Below, piece after piece: positions 10,328-22,900 of a stretch of 64,000 nt of DNA. Origin of the DNA: Pelodera strongyloides (Eukaryota; Nematoda; Chromadorea; Rhabditida; Rhabditidae); assembly GCA_036852015.1 (NCBI GenBank), contig JAANDG010000102.1:1-64000 (forward strand), read 5' to 3'. The translations under genes and the position numbers were made by a program. The notes below the pieces were generated by a model. It was not told where the DNA came from. It did not search any database and saw nothing but the letters and a program-made list of their open reading frames with translations. Each line of letters begins with the position of its first letter. Within the stretch, counting starts at the first letter, position 1.

Positions 10328-13300
10328 AGTAGTTGTCCTACCCAACTGCCACAGTGGAGGTATAAAGGGAGGGCGTGCGACACGCTCCAACATTTGGAGC
10401 AACTACGGTGTTTCAGATGCAGCACATATAATGAGAACCACAGACACAAATATTCCTTACGTTCGAGCCCGCATTCAAGTCCCTAAAGAGTGCAATAAAG
10501 GATGCAATTAAGCAATCCAAAAAGAGCTATCTAACATTACCATTACCAGGTATTACTATGTTTTGCTCAGCAACGTCAAATTCACTGAGAAAGGTCTCTA
10601 TTGTCAAGAAGCGTATGAACCGTAAACATTGCATGAAAATGCGGAATGTAGTGACATAAGGTTACTCCATGGTTCATCAGGTTTTCGCCAGAAGTCTTGA
10701 TGTTAATGCTGAGAAAAACAAATTATATTAGAATTAGTGCATCATACTTGTTGATCACGCTGCATACGTCCGTGATATTTCTATTTCTAGATGCGTATCA
10801 CCAGCACATCAAAGTGGAAACCCCGATATGTGTCCGATTATCACGCCCCGATTATTTGAGGGGCTTGATCGGGCACATATAGGGTTTTTGGTTTAGCCTT
10901 AAAAAGTGTCTAATGGTAAGCACAGTCAAATAAATAACGGTGAAACAACACTGTTTCTATCATATCCTGTTCATCTTCTTGTCGGACCATTAAAATGCTC
11001 TCCTACCTTCTATGTTTATCGGAACCCATCTCAGGCCTGTTTGTTGATGTGCAACTTCAATCAAGTGCTTTGACAAACAAGGAATCAACTGCTAGCTGGC
11101 AGTACCGCTCACACAAGATGGTAGCTATTTGTAAGCTTTCCGATAAGTTTGCTCTTTAATGTCCAAATTTGATTTTCGTTCTATCCTAATTATATTGTAA
11201 GCGACTCATTTTCAGTAAGTGCTACAACAAATACCTACCGATAAAAGTGCTTTCTCGTTGCGAATAACGGTGTTTCTCTTCGTAAGAGCCAGAACCGTAG
11301 GTTTTTAAGTTCTCTGTATGGGAAGACGCTCCTTCAGCTACAGGTCACTATTTATTATTCGGCTCTGCATATCGTATTACTCTCATGATGCTCATGGAAA
11401 TGTGAGCTGCTCTTCTCTACCAAACTAAAACAAATTCTTCGAAAATATTATTTTGATCATCGAAATCTTTTTTTCCTGTTTGGAACAGATTGCATTGGAA
11501 CACTAAAGCTTCTATTTGGAGCAGCAATCTATATCAGTACATGTAGAGAGTTGAAGATTTTTCTTCAAAGCGAGCCTGCCATTTAAAATCATGGAACGGT
11601 TGCAGTGAATACAAACTTCTGTCATTATTGTTTGTCAGATATAAAGCGTAAGAGGTGAACAATAATGGTTCGGTGTAATCAAAGCCCTTCTTCTGTTCTG
11701 CGGATTCAGTGTTTGAGTGTTCGTGCAAGCGTAGTCTCCTATTTGTGTCCTCAAGTGACACGCTCCCACTTCTTTACTTTCCCGTTGTCTTACCTTTCGG
11801 CAAAGAAGCTACCTCCATACCATTACTCGAAACTATCCGATTCTCCCACTTAATGCATTGACTTAAAAGGTGATAGAAAATGGGGTTGAGGGGTGGCATC
11901 ACCATTAGTCGGACAAATTTATAAACGAGCTTTAATTAGTTCGCGTTTGCATAGAAACTCTTGTATACTAATGTTTTGTTGTCATTTTTCGGTTCTCTGA
12001 ATATCAAGCTGAGTGTGAATGCTGGATTCATTTAAACATGTATTAATCTCTTTCATTGAATCCTTCCTCTGCAGAAAACAAACAGCATACCAAAGGTGGT
12101 TCTTCCGTCACACTTGAGCCACTTTGCTCAAATGTGTAGCAAGAACCGAAACAATGCTAAAAGAGGAAAAATTGCCACTTAACCTTTTTGAGATGTGTGT
12201 TCCGAACAAATTTGCGCTGTGAATGTTGCACGTTTGTTTTCCCCACGTATGCGCTTACAAAATTAAAATTGTAGCGCTGTATATAGTTTTTCGCTAATTA
12301 TGATTCTTCCAGTTAACAACCGAAGAAGAAAGCAATATAGACAAAGTGGTATTTCTCAATTATACATCGTAGGTTTTCAATAACTGCAACATTTACTAAA
12401 CAACCCTTAGTTTCCTTTCAGGCTCTATTCCATACACTTCCCTCTCGCTCCGTTTGTTTTATTAGACAAATATCCGTAGCAAAAAATGTGTCATCTATTG
12501 CTCGGGTAACAAAAAGTGCACGAGCTGCTACCAATGTTGTCAAACCAATAACCGCTTTATAATTCAAAGGATTGTAATTCTATTTTAACACACGGTTTCC
12601 ATGGCATGCAATCCGGAGCTCCATTAGGAGCCAGCTGAATAGAATTGACAGAACAAGCCAATTATAAAATTCTATATGAATTGCAGTTGATTAGTTAGTA
12701 CAAAGGACATTTCAATACAAAACAGAATACACGCTTGGTCAAGAACAGTATACAGGTGATTATGCTTTTTGGCAAACATTATATTCAACAGAGTCTTTTC
12801 CCTCAAAAGTCTGAATTTTCGAGAGCTTTGTTATTTTTGAACCCTGATTTCTTAATTAAGAACATGAATCATACGAAAACCCTTCACGGAAATCCCAGCT
12901 AACCCTCGTATTCTTCGAGTGTCCATACGTTTTGCTTGTGCAAGATCTCATTGGTCCAATCGCTTGTGTTTGTGTTTTTCTTGTTCACCCTTGTATGGAT
13001 TCGCTTCTGCTTTGTTCAACGACTAAGGAAGCATCCACTCAATGTTCACACATCGATTGTTTGCTTCAAAGTCGTTCGGAGTTTGGTTTGAAAACGAAAC
13101 AAATCTTCCTGTAGTTTCTACTCAGCCACACATGACCATAACTCTCTTTTTTTAATACCTCTCTTACATTCTCTTAGTGTTGAGGTATTTTTGAAATATA
13201 CGCATTTTGAGCGACCGCCCATTAGGAGCAGGGAAGCGATATGTCTGATCCTCCCCGCTTCACTATTGGATGCATCTCTGCGTCTCTTTCCCTGTCGGAG

Positions 13301-13973
13301 CCTCGTTTCTTTTCCGTCGTCTACCTCTCAGGTTCTCATCCCTTACCTAGCACTGTCATTTTGTCCCTATTCCATACCGTTTAGTTAGATCGGCCCTGTC
13401 TGTCACTAACCATAAAGAGTAATAAAAGTTCACAACGGAACGCTAATTATTTGGTATTGATTAAATTTGCTTTATGTCAAAAATGTGTTCTAGCCTTTAC
13501 AGAACTTGCAGGATTTAATATGTTGTTCTGCCTCTTGTTGAGTTTAGCAAATATCGTGTCTGTACGGCTTTTATCCACCAATCTCATGTTTTCACATTAG
13601 CTACATATTAAATGTGGGTCATTCCATGTGTTTTTCATCACAGTATACTAGTTTAAGAGTAGTGAAATTTTTCCAGCTTTGGTTTTTCCATTGTTTTTTT
13701 TTGTGTGGCGTTTGCTTCTTCAGAGCTAACCCCATTATAAAAAATGAAAACCATATTCAAAAGCACCTATTTCCAAAAGTAGTGTCTATCGGCCTTCTGA
13801 CGGTAGTAATTAAACATGCACCTGTCCACTCACACAACATTTGAAGGGCAGCTTTATGCATCAGTGCACCTTGTCTCCATATTGCCCCCCTTTGCTGTTT
13901 TGTCTGACAGTATTTTATTTTGTGAACTGCATTCGTTGCTCACTCGATTACAGTTAAATTATGTTTTATTACG
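10328..13973. other. Long gene-poor region upstream of Crumbs and of the CULT gene
   Basis: About 3.6 kb between divergently transcribed genes, so it probably holds both promoters. No exon chain with protein-like content was recognised on either strand; open frames here are short and lack flanking splice signals in phase. One compact hairpin (10820-10885) is listed separately. Confidence 0.45.
10820..10885. repeat. Compact imperfect hairpin (about 27-bp arms, short loop)
   Basis: The left arm, beginning ACCCCGATATGTGTCCGAT and ending GCCCC, is nearly the reverse complement of the right arm (GGGGCTTGATCGGGCACATATAGGGT), leaving a loop of about 10 bases and small internal mismatches. No ORF. 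Could be a tiny foldback repeat or a pre-miRNA-like stem; nothing in the sequence decides. Confidence 0.55.
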
Positions 13974-13983
13974 TTATTTTCAG
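13974..13983 (+). promoter_or_regulatory. Probable SL trans-splice acceptor of the Crumbs gene
   Basis: GTTATTTTCAG lies 15 bases before the Crumbs ATG with no upstream coding exon in phase, as expected for spliced-leader addition in nematodes. An untranslated cis-spliced 5' exon is the alternative. Confidence 0.5.
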
Positions 13984-13998
13984 TTGGATGAAGCTGTG

Positions 13999-16900
13999 AT
14001 GCAATTGTTCTTTGTCTCTTTGTTATGGTTTATTTTACAAGGTAAGCATTGGTTTTAACACTGTATATAGTATATTTTTTTCCTCTATTGAGATCGTTCG
14101 AAAATCGTAGGAACGCCTATTCGAACCCGTGCGGCGGCGGCGTATTTGATTCAAGAGCCTTGACATTATTTCACTGTCATTCTAATCATTGTGGCGTCCA
14201 AATAAGTAGCACGTTATATACTATTATGCACATGCAGTTACCTCTTTGGTTACTGTAGTGCTGTATTTTTTGTGAGAACATTACTTCCTGTCAATAGTGC
14301 CGGTGTACGAAGACAAAAGTCTCCATGTTTGTCCACCTAATTGAACATCGTTGGTTTTGAATGAGTCAAAAATGGACGCGACTTGGTACCCTCTTTAGTC
14401 TGTTTAGGCGCCTTTCATTTACGTGCAAATACCTCTTTTGAGTACAGTTAAACAATGACCTGAATGGGTTTTCTATGTATGTACACGAAAAGAAACGTTG
14501 ACGATGGGAGGTGCGCATTTAACTAATTGCAAGGAGGCACCCTGTGAACCGCAAAATTTATTCTGAGAATTGCTCTCATTCGGAAATATGAAAATATAAT
14601 CGTGAGCTTTTGTAGCAGGGCAAACAAATACGCGTTGCACTGCTCAGGGATTGAGCTAAAAATTGTAAATCGTGCGGCCCAAACATATTTACATATGTTC
14701 GTAATTTTCTCTTGGCCTGCATGTAAAAATGGTATATACTGTGAGTGCGTTAAAATTGACTGCCCAACTGACATACCTGTTGTGAACCGTTAGCTTTGGC
14801 CGCAGTGAAGCGTTTCACTATTAGGTCTGCAGATTGCATTGTCGTTCAGTGAATTGATAATATTTCATCCATGTGGGGCGGGGGAAATTGCTATGCAATT
14901 TACACGCGACACACAATGTTCATAACAAACTCTGAAGCGATTTGTTTGATTGATAAATATTGGCCTTTGTTCAGAAACTATTTAAACTACTTGTGTTCTT
15001 AGTAAGTTCTTAACTACGCGTGATTTTACGCCCAAAATATGCCACTGTAAGGAATTCACCATCCATTGTTTTAAAAATGTTGTTTACCAGTTATTGTGGA
15101 CATTCTACTACTTGTTCACACATTTTTCATCAGTAATACCCGCCTATTCCAATGTTCACTTCGACAATTTCATTTACTATAAACATATTTCATCCATTTT
15201 GTCACTGGGTGCTGGGCATTCGATGTGAATGCGAAGATGATGGAATCGTAGCTTGATAAAATAAGGTTCATACAGCTACTACACAATTGGGGAAAAATGT
15301 TTGTTATTGTGTCGACATAAGATACATGGCGGTTCATCGCACAAAAAAAATTATTTCCAGTGTAAAGTTCACACAAAATAAAGCCGTTTCTGTTTTATTT
15401 TATTTTTTTTGGGTGATAATTTGCTTTCATATTCATCATTTTTGATATATTGGAAACATTTAGAATTAGGTGGATTTGTGTTTATGAAGGGGGATTATAC
15501 CTTTCCACCTATATGGGACACTTAATTGGCATGACCTGGACGCGGTCGATCATAATCATGGGTTGATGCATTCCCCACTGCACAGGCGACCGGCACTCAA
15601 TGCCCAATGCTTATTGGCAGTAACACCATGGATTATGAGGACAACATGGGTTGAGCTAGAGGGAAAGAGACGCAAATTAACACAAAAAAATATAGAGATA
15701 ATACGAGCAGAATATTGAAATATTGACTTCGATACAGAAAAGATACCGTAATAACTCAGTTTTTTTTATTGCCGCAACTCGCTCGTTTCTTATTTGTGAG
15801 CAACATCGGAAATTGCTACGAGTTAGCAGATCAATAAAATGTTCTTATTACAGCACCACCAGCGGTTGAGCCAGATGAGTTTTAAGAATTAGATTTAATT
15901 AATAAGAGGATAAGAAGTCTACGATGATCGTGAACTTCCTGATAGAGACCTAAAGGGTGAACTAGAACTTGCTGCCATAGCACTAGCTTTGCCGACAAGC
16001 TTTCCGTAATACTTTCTCGACGATTTTCGAAATTTCAAATCGCGCATATAATAATAAATAAGTAACTCATGAACTGCAGTTCAAGTTTGACAACGAAAGA
16101 AGACCACATAAAAGATTTACCAACATGTGCGTTGAGACACAGGTATCCCGTAGATGAATCATCTTATCGTCAAGATAAGTTGCCGACTTTTCAGGTAGTT
16201 ATTGTGAGAAGACGTGCAGTGCGAACGTATGTCTCAACGGGGGCACATGCATGGTCGACGATCAACTGAAGAACTTTCGTTGTATTTGCAAAAAAGGATT
16301 TTCGAGTTCGCTCTGTGAGATCCCATGCTCACTTGAATGCGGGAATGGATTATGCACTATTGATTCAACAAACAATGAGAGATGTTTGTGCAATGAAGGT
16401 TTGTCAATCTTTTCTAATCGTATTGTCTGTTGTTACCAAATTAGGAGGGAATTTTACTCTACTTACCTATACATAAATCTAGGATATCACGGACCGTCCT
16501 GTGAAAATCAGTCGACCAATGACTCCAATGAACCGTGTGAAGTAGACTCCGATTGTCCAGTAGGAAGCCGGTAGGCAGCACATTCAAATATACGAATGAA
16601 GTATACAAATGAAATAAAGACATTTGCTTCTACAACATGCATTTAGATGTGTTGGATCGGAAGATCGTGGAATCTGCTTGGTGGATCCTTGTTTGTCTGA
16701 ACCATGCCTCCACAATAGCACTTGCAAGACTGATGGAGTGAGTGAATACATTTCTACTTCAATAACTGCTTTATTCACTCAGACTTTGTCTTATGCGTTC
16801 TCTTTATTACACCACTCGAAAAGAAACAGATTTTACCTTTATTCTGACCCATCGTTTAGAAGGACTTTGTATGTGAATGTCCTCTTGGATACGCTGGTCA

Positions 16901-19900
16901 CCTTTGTGAATCAGACATAAATGAGTGTGAATTACAACCATGCTCCAATGGGGGCACATGTGTCAACACTGCCGGAAGCTTTGAATGTCACTGCGCTGGA
17001 AAATTTCGAGGTAATTTGTTAAGCTTGATGGGTATAAGTTCGTGTTGCCAAGTATATTTTAGTTAAAATAAAAATATATTGTTCCTGTCAGTCGTGTAGC
17101 AGTTAGCGCCCTGCTCACCACCAACTTTGCGGGTTCAATTCCCGCACGCGACTCATGCATATAGCGATGTACATAGCCTGTTAATCCTTATCTTCTTTCG
17201 TATGAAGATATTCATTGTTAAGGTCGTCTGTGTGAGGAAGATATTGGTTTCTGCATATCAAATCCTTGCTTGAACAACGGGACTTGTGTTGAGTCCGCCA
17301 CTACTTTTCATTGTCTGTGTCCGAAAGGATGGACCGGAGAAACATGTGAACAAACGGTAGATCTGTTTGTTGCACATAACTAAAAAAGAGCCACAACAAC
17401 AATCATTCGTCGATTGTGCCAAAAACGGCAAGTCCACTTGCTTAGAATACAGCAGGACTTATTTTATACATCAACACCTTTTAGCCTTCCTCGTTTGATC
17501 CTTGCGATGCTTCACCATGTCAGAACCAGGGACGTTGCGAAAAGGTTGGGAACAACTTCACATGCATTTGTGTGCCTCCATTTGTTGGAAAAACATGTGA
17601 CGCATTGGAAGAATGCCTTGTTGAAGGTTGGCAGCTGAGTTTTCTACAATTAAAGAGAAACACATTGGAAAACCTAATAACGTCGGATTGAGCATAAGTG
17701 GATATCAACAACACCTCATTATGATAGTCCCCCCTTGTAGGCTATATCAACTTCCCTGAATGGGTTTTTCCGATGGGCCTATTAAAGCATTCAATTTGAT
17801 CAGCTTTAAGGAAAACCATGTCAGAATAATGGTTTATGTCTTCGTGGATTAGTTCTCAATTCATGTCAATGTGATGCAAATTGGAACGGGAAATGGTGCG
17901 AAACGGCTGTGCAAGGGAAATTCCCTGATGTTTGCGAAAATGTTACGTGTTACAATGGAGGTAAGATTCGACTTATTTATGCCCTTCCAGGGCAAGTAAA
18001 ACCAAAACGGGAGCATGCATTATATTGTTGATCGCGTTGTTTTTCTGCAAGTGTATGAAAAAATAAATAAAACTATGAGTTCTTGCTGTCGACAGAATGG
18101 TCAAAATAATGTCGATGTCTCCAGCATATACAGTTTGGGTTCTTAGGTTCTTGCGATCCTTCTCAAGGAACATGTAATTGTGACGAAAGCCACAGCGGAG
18201 AGTTTTGCCAGCTTAACGATACATCCACAAGTGGAGTGGAAACATCTGTGCAACAGGTAAGCAATGTTCAACAAATAAATCACAAACGGCCTTTCTATGA
18301 AGAAAATGATAAGGTCCCGTCAATTATGTAATTGTTGTTTAAGGCAGTCCAATGTTCTGATTGTGAGCATTCTTTTCGGTGTGTTGATTTGGAGTCCCGC
18401 GTTTTGTGCATTTGTGAGAATGAATATACAGGACCAACGTGCTCTCTTCAGAATAAGGTACACCCGGGTCCACCAAAAGTCCTTAACCCTCACATATTTG
18501 AACGTGTATGTAGAACCACTTTAAATAAACACACCAAATTAGCAGGGAATGTTTTGTTAAATAGTCTCGAACATAAAACTATCGTTAAAGTTCAAATCTC
18601 CTCCCATGGCGCAAGTGGACCCACCTCAATCTCGCCCCATAAATCCTGAAGAAAACGCTTCAAGGAGCGCAGGCGAAACATCCATTTCGTTGCAAATTGA
18701 TCGGGGTGCCAATAACAATGTCCGTTTGATAGAGAAAAACGTACATCTGACGTCATCAGTGGTCAGACGTCGATAACCTCCAATTGGACACTTTGGTGCC
18801 TCAGGTAGTCAAGTGAACGAAACAACCACCTGAGGGATATTCTGGAGAAATTCTCGGCTAATTGGACCAATAGCCACATCAATCGCATCTGTGTTTCCAG
18901 AAAGGTCATACCGCTGTTCGAATTATTATTATGTTCATGAGCCCAGATTCGTTTTTTTCCACGGGTGAAGAGCTGTCCAAGGACAAAGCAAACGGCCTGC
19001 ACAGTGACCCGATATGAGCGCACTGGCCTACCCCAGTGGATCATTCTCTGAGGAAAGGCCTGGGCTCTCTTCCATTTGAAACTGGACATGGGACGACGAA
19101 AGTTATGGGACGACAACATCGACGTGTACTACCTGTGTGCCCCACGAAAAATTTCAGAAGCTATTTCTGGATTTCTGGCCAGCATCCGCACCAAAGGAGA
19201 AGTTTCGATCTTTAACAATGGTTTTTTTTTTAATTTTCGAAACAATTTAATAAAAGTTAACTGTTAATTTGGGGTGCTTATTTGGAGTGGTTCTACTTTC
19301 ACGTTCGAATATGTGAGGGTTAAGGACTTTTGGGGAGAGCCAACAGTTCAGCAGTCATACTTGAGGAGTCGTATGTGTCTTGCTTTAAAGGCATGACATC
19401 GATTGATTTGCGGCCATTCAACTATCGAGTGTTTCCTTGCAATGAAAGGTCCTATAGATTAATATTCTCTTTATTCTCTTGACAATGCCGAACTTTCAGT
19501 TATGTGAAAATAGCGCATGTGAAGGAAATGGGAAATGTTTCGCAAAAAGACTCCTGAATGCTACTTCTCTTGTGGAATGTGGATGTCCAATCGGAAAGGC
19601 AGGGAGAGATTGCTCAGAGGATTCAAGTGTTTCCTTTACTTCTGACAGTCTCTTCGTCTACCAAAGTCCTCTAGTTATGATTGGGTCCGTTCTTGAATTA
19701 TTTTGTAGCTGCGATGTCAACTGATCTCACGCGTTATGACCAGCCCATTCGAGAACATTTTGCATTTAATGTATATTTGTGTTTTCTTGTGCAGATCTTC
19801 TTCTGGCACTCTACCGTATTCACTCAAGGTTTCCTTCCGAACTACCGTACCAAACGTGCATATTGTTTCCGGAGAAAATATATTTGGCCAGAAACTCCTG

Positions 19901-22900
19901 ACTGTAATGCTGCAGGTATACTTCGATTGTAAACACACTTCTCGAACCTCCACTGACAATGAGCTGGTTGCCATTCGGTGAAATAGGATTCCATGAAGAA
20001 AAATTCCTTTTTAGAATGGAAGACTTGCAGTAAACGTGACTGGTACTTCGTTCACCAATCTTCTACCTATAAGCATCTCGGATGGATCATGGTACACTTT
20101 GGATGTTCAGAAACTGCAGAAGGTAGGCTAAACCTCAGCGTAAATATACGTGTTTGGGACAAGTAGTGTATCAATATGATCACCAGCAACTAAGCTTCTT
20201 CTACAGGACTTGGCCATTCACTTGGAAGAGGACAATGGTTATGAACTAATGCGAAGGGATCTGCCCAGAAGTGCTCAATTTGATGTGTTCGCAACAAGAA
20301 TTGGCCGGGCATCTGAACAACATTCATTCACTGGGTGTTTGGCGGATCTGGAGATTGAAGGAACTCAAGTTGACATTTACGGAAAAAGTCGAGCAGTGTC
20401 AGTGCAGAAAGGTACTTCTCAATACTCTATTCATATAAATAAAGTTGCAATTCCTTGGACTTGATCAATTTTGCAGTAAAGAAGTTCGTACAAATTGCAC
20501 ACTATTTTTTACAGAGGAACCTCATGCGTACCTTTCAACAATTTCTATTTAGGTTGTCAACGATCTAAACAATGCACCCCTAATAAGTGTGCCAATGGGG
20601 GGCTCTGCGTTGATCTATGGCAAAGCCATGTCTGCCACTGTAAACCACCATTTCTTCCACCTAGTTGCGTAAGTCATATGATATCATAAAGCCAAACTGA
20701 ACTTTAACAACCGGAATTGTTAACTTACCCTTACATATATTTTCAGCTTTTCGCTCTCGAACCGAGCACATTCGGTCATGATGAGTTGCCTAGTTCTGCT
20801 GTATTCTCAATTGACACTGAGAATTCGCATGGTTTACTGGAAAAGACGGACATTCAATTTGTGGCAAGGACCAATATGCCCAATGGAGTGATACTCTTTG
20901 TCGGTGATAAGAGTCAGGACGATGTGGGAACATTTATATCAACACAGTTGATCAACGGAACAGTAAATGGTAATAACAACACATTCTAAATGACAAAAAG
21001 TTCTGTCTCAACAACAACAACTATATGTATGTATGTATAGTGTCCGATTTTCAGTGCGCACGCGTACGGGCGGAAAAAGTGTCGCAGATCTTTCAAGCAG
21101 AACGAGAGTTGACGACAATAACAATCACGTAATACGAATTGAGAGGTTACATAGACATATCAAGGTGAGAAGAACTCGCGTGCATATTGAAGGTGATATA
21201 TACTTTGGTAACCGATTCTTATATTAAGGGAATGGCATTTCAGTTGTTGGTCGATGACAACCTAGAGGGAGAGACTGATATTCCTGTTCGTTTTGATCAC
21301 CCACTATTCGCAGAACAAGTGATACTTGGAAATACAGAACACGCAAATCCGGATGCATTCACAACTGATAAGCATTTCAAAGGTTAATTTTCTTTTGTCT
21401 GGTATTGTATTGTGCTTTTTGAGTCGAGGAAACTAATGTGAGGCTTGATATTTCTGCATGTTTCCTCTGCTTACAATTGTGCGGAATTTCAGGAATGCTT
21501 CAGGATGTTCAGTTGAATGGTGGTTCTCTCGTTCTCAACTCTTCGCCTGATCTGCAAGTCACTGCAGTGGGAACCCTTGAGTCCAAGAAGAATGTGCTCA
21601 AGGTATTAATCCTGCACATTTACGAATTCTCTTTAATTAGTTTATACTCTTTTCAATTCGGCTTTATTTTAGGGTCTTGTCTCGGATGATGTGTGCACAA
21701 ATACTTCTCCATGTGTTTACGGGCGCTGTATCAATACGTTCAACGATTATGAATGTGTTTGCAAAAAAGGATGGATGGGCAGAGTGCGTTGTTTGTGTGC
21801 AATTAAGTAGAAGACAGCTTGCTTGTACGAGTGGATTAATTAATGGTAACAAATAAGCACTCGTTTACAAATTACTGTTTCCTTTTCAGGACTGTGAACG
21901 AAAGGATTATTGTGCTCTAAAACCATGTACCAACGAAGCTCGATGTACCAATTCTCGAGATGGATTCATTTGTAAGAGTATGACCGTTATTTTACTTATG
22001 TTTTAATAATTGAGTCAGCATTTCTCCATTTCGCCTACCTTCTTACAGGCACTTCGCCCACAACCTTCGTCAATTCGTCATATATGGTGTTCAATTTGGA
22101 TCTGCCCCCAGGAACGGCACAGACTATTCTCTCAAATATCACCCTTGATATCAAGACTTTGGACACCGGAGGAAGTATTCTTACTCTGGTTGGATCAGTT
22201 GATAATTCCGATCTTCACATTTCCGATAAGTACTTGTTAATTTTGAAAGTAGTTGCAAATTAAGTGAAATCATTTGCAGTCATCTCCTTCGTATTCCTTA
22301 TCACTAAACGGAGGTCGTCTGCAACTTCAATCATCTGGTCGAAAACATGTAGTAAACGTGCCATTGAACGACGGCCAATGGAAACGCATACTCATTTCGG
22401 GAAACGTTGTGGATATTAACGGAAATAAATATGGTACGCAATTGTAATCATTCTTTTTTCAATATTTTCCAATTAACATGTTCCATATTGGCATATCCAA
22501 TGTTAAAACTAATCAAGCGAAGTAAACTTAAAAATAAAATCAAAGTTGGGTCACTAATTTGACTGTTTAGGTATTCCCGAATTTGTTCGCTTTGGTTCAT
22601 CTACAACTGTGGCACAAATGACCGTTGGAGCCGTGGACGATGACAGGTAAACATTGTTTCTTTTTCATTGAATACTTTGGACAGATTTTCCACTTTTGGG
22701 AACGTTGAATAATTAATAGTTGTATAATTCAGGTCGTTTTCTGGAGCAATAGATAATGTGACCATTGGTGAAGCACTTCCGCTGTCATTCTATCGTCCAG
22801 AGGATGCGGGAGAGCCAGGCGATCAACTGAAATTCGTTGCAAAGACATGGAATAAGGTCCGTATTTATAGTGTTGAATCACAAAATTGAACAATCGCTTA

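Noticed and set aside
15480..15670. GC-richer block in the first Crumbs intron as a small nuclear RNA
   Set aside because: No match by eye to U1, U2, U5, U6 or spliced-leader RNA core motifs.
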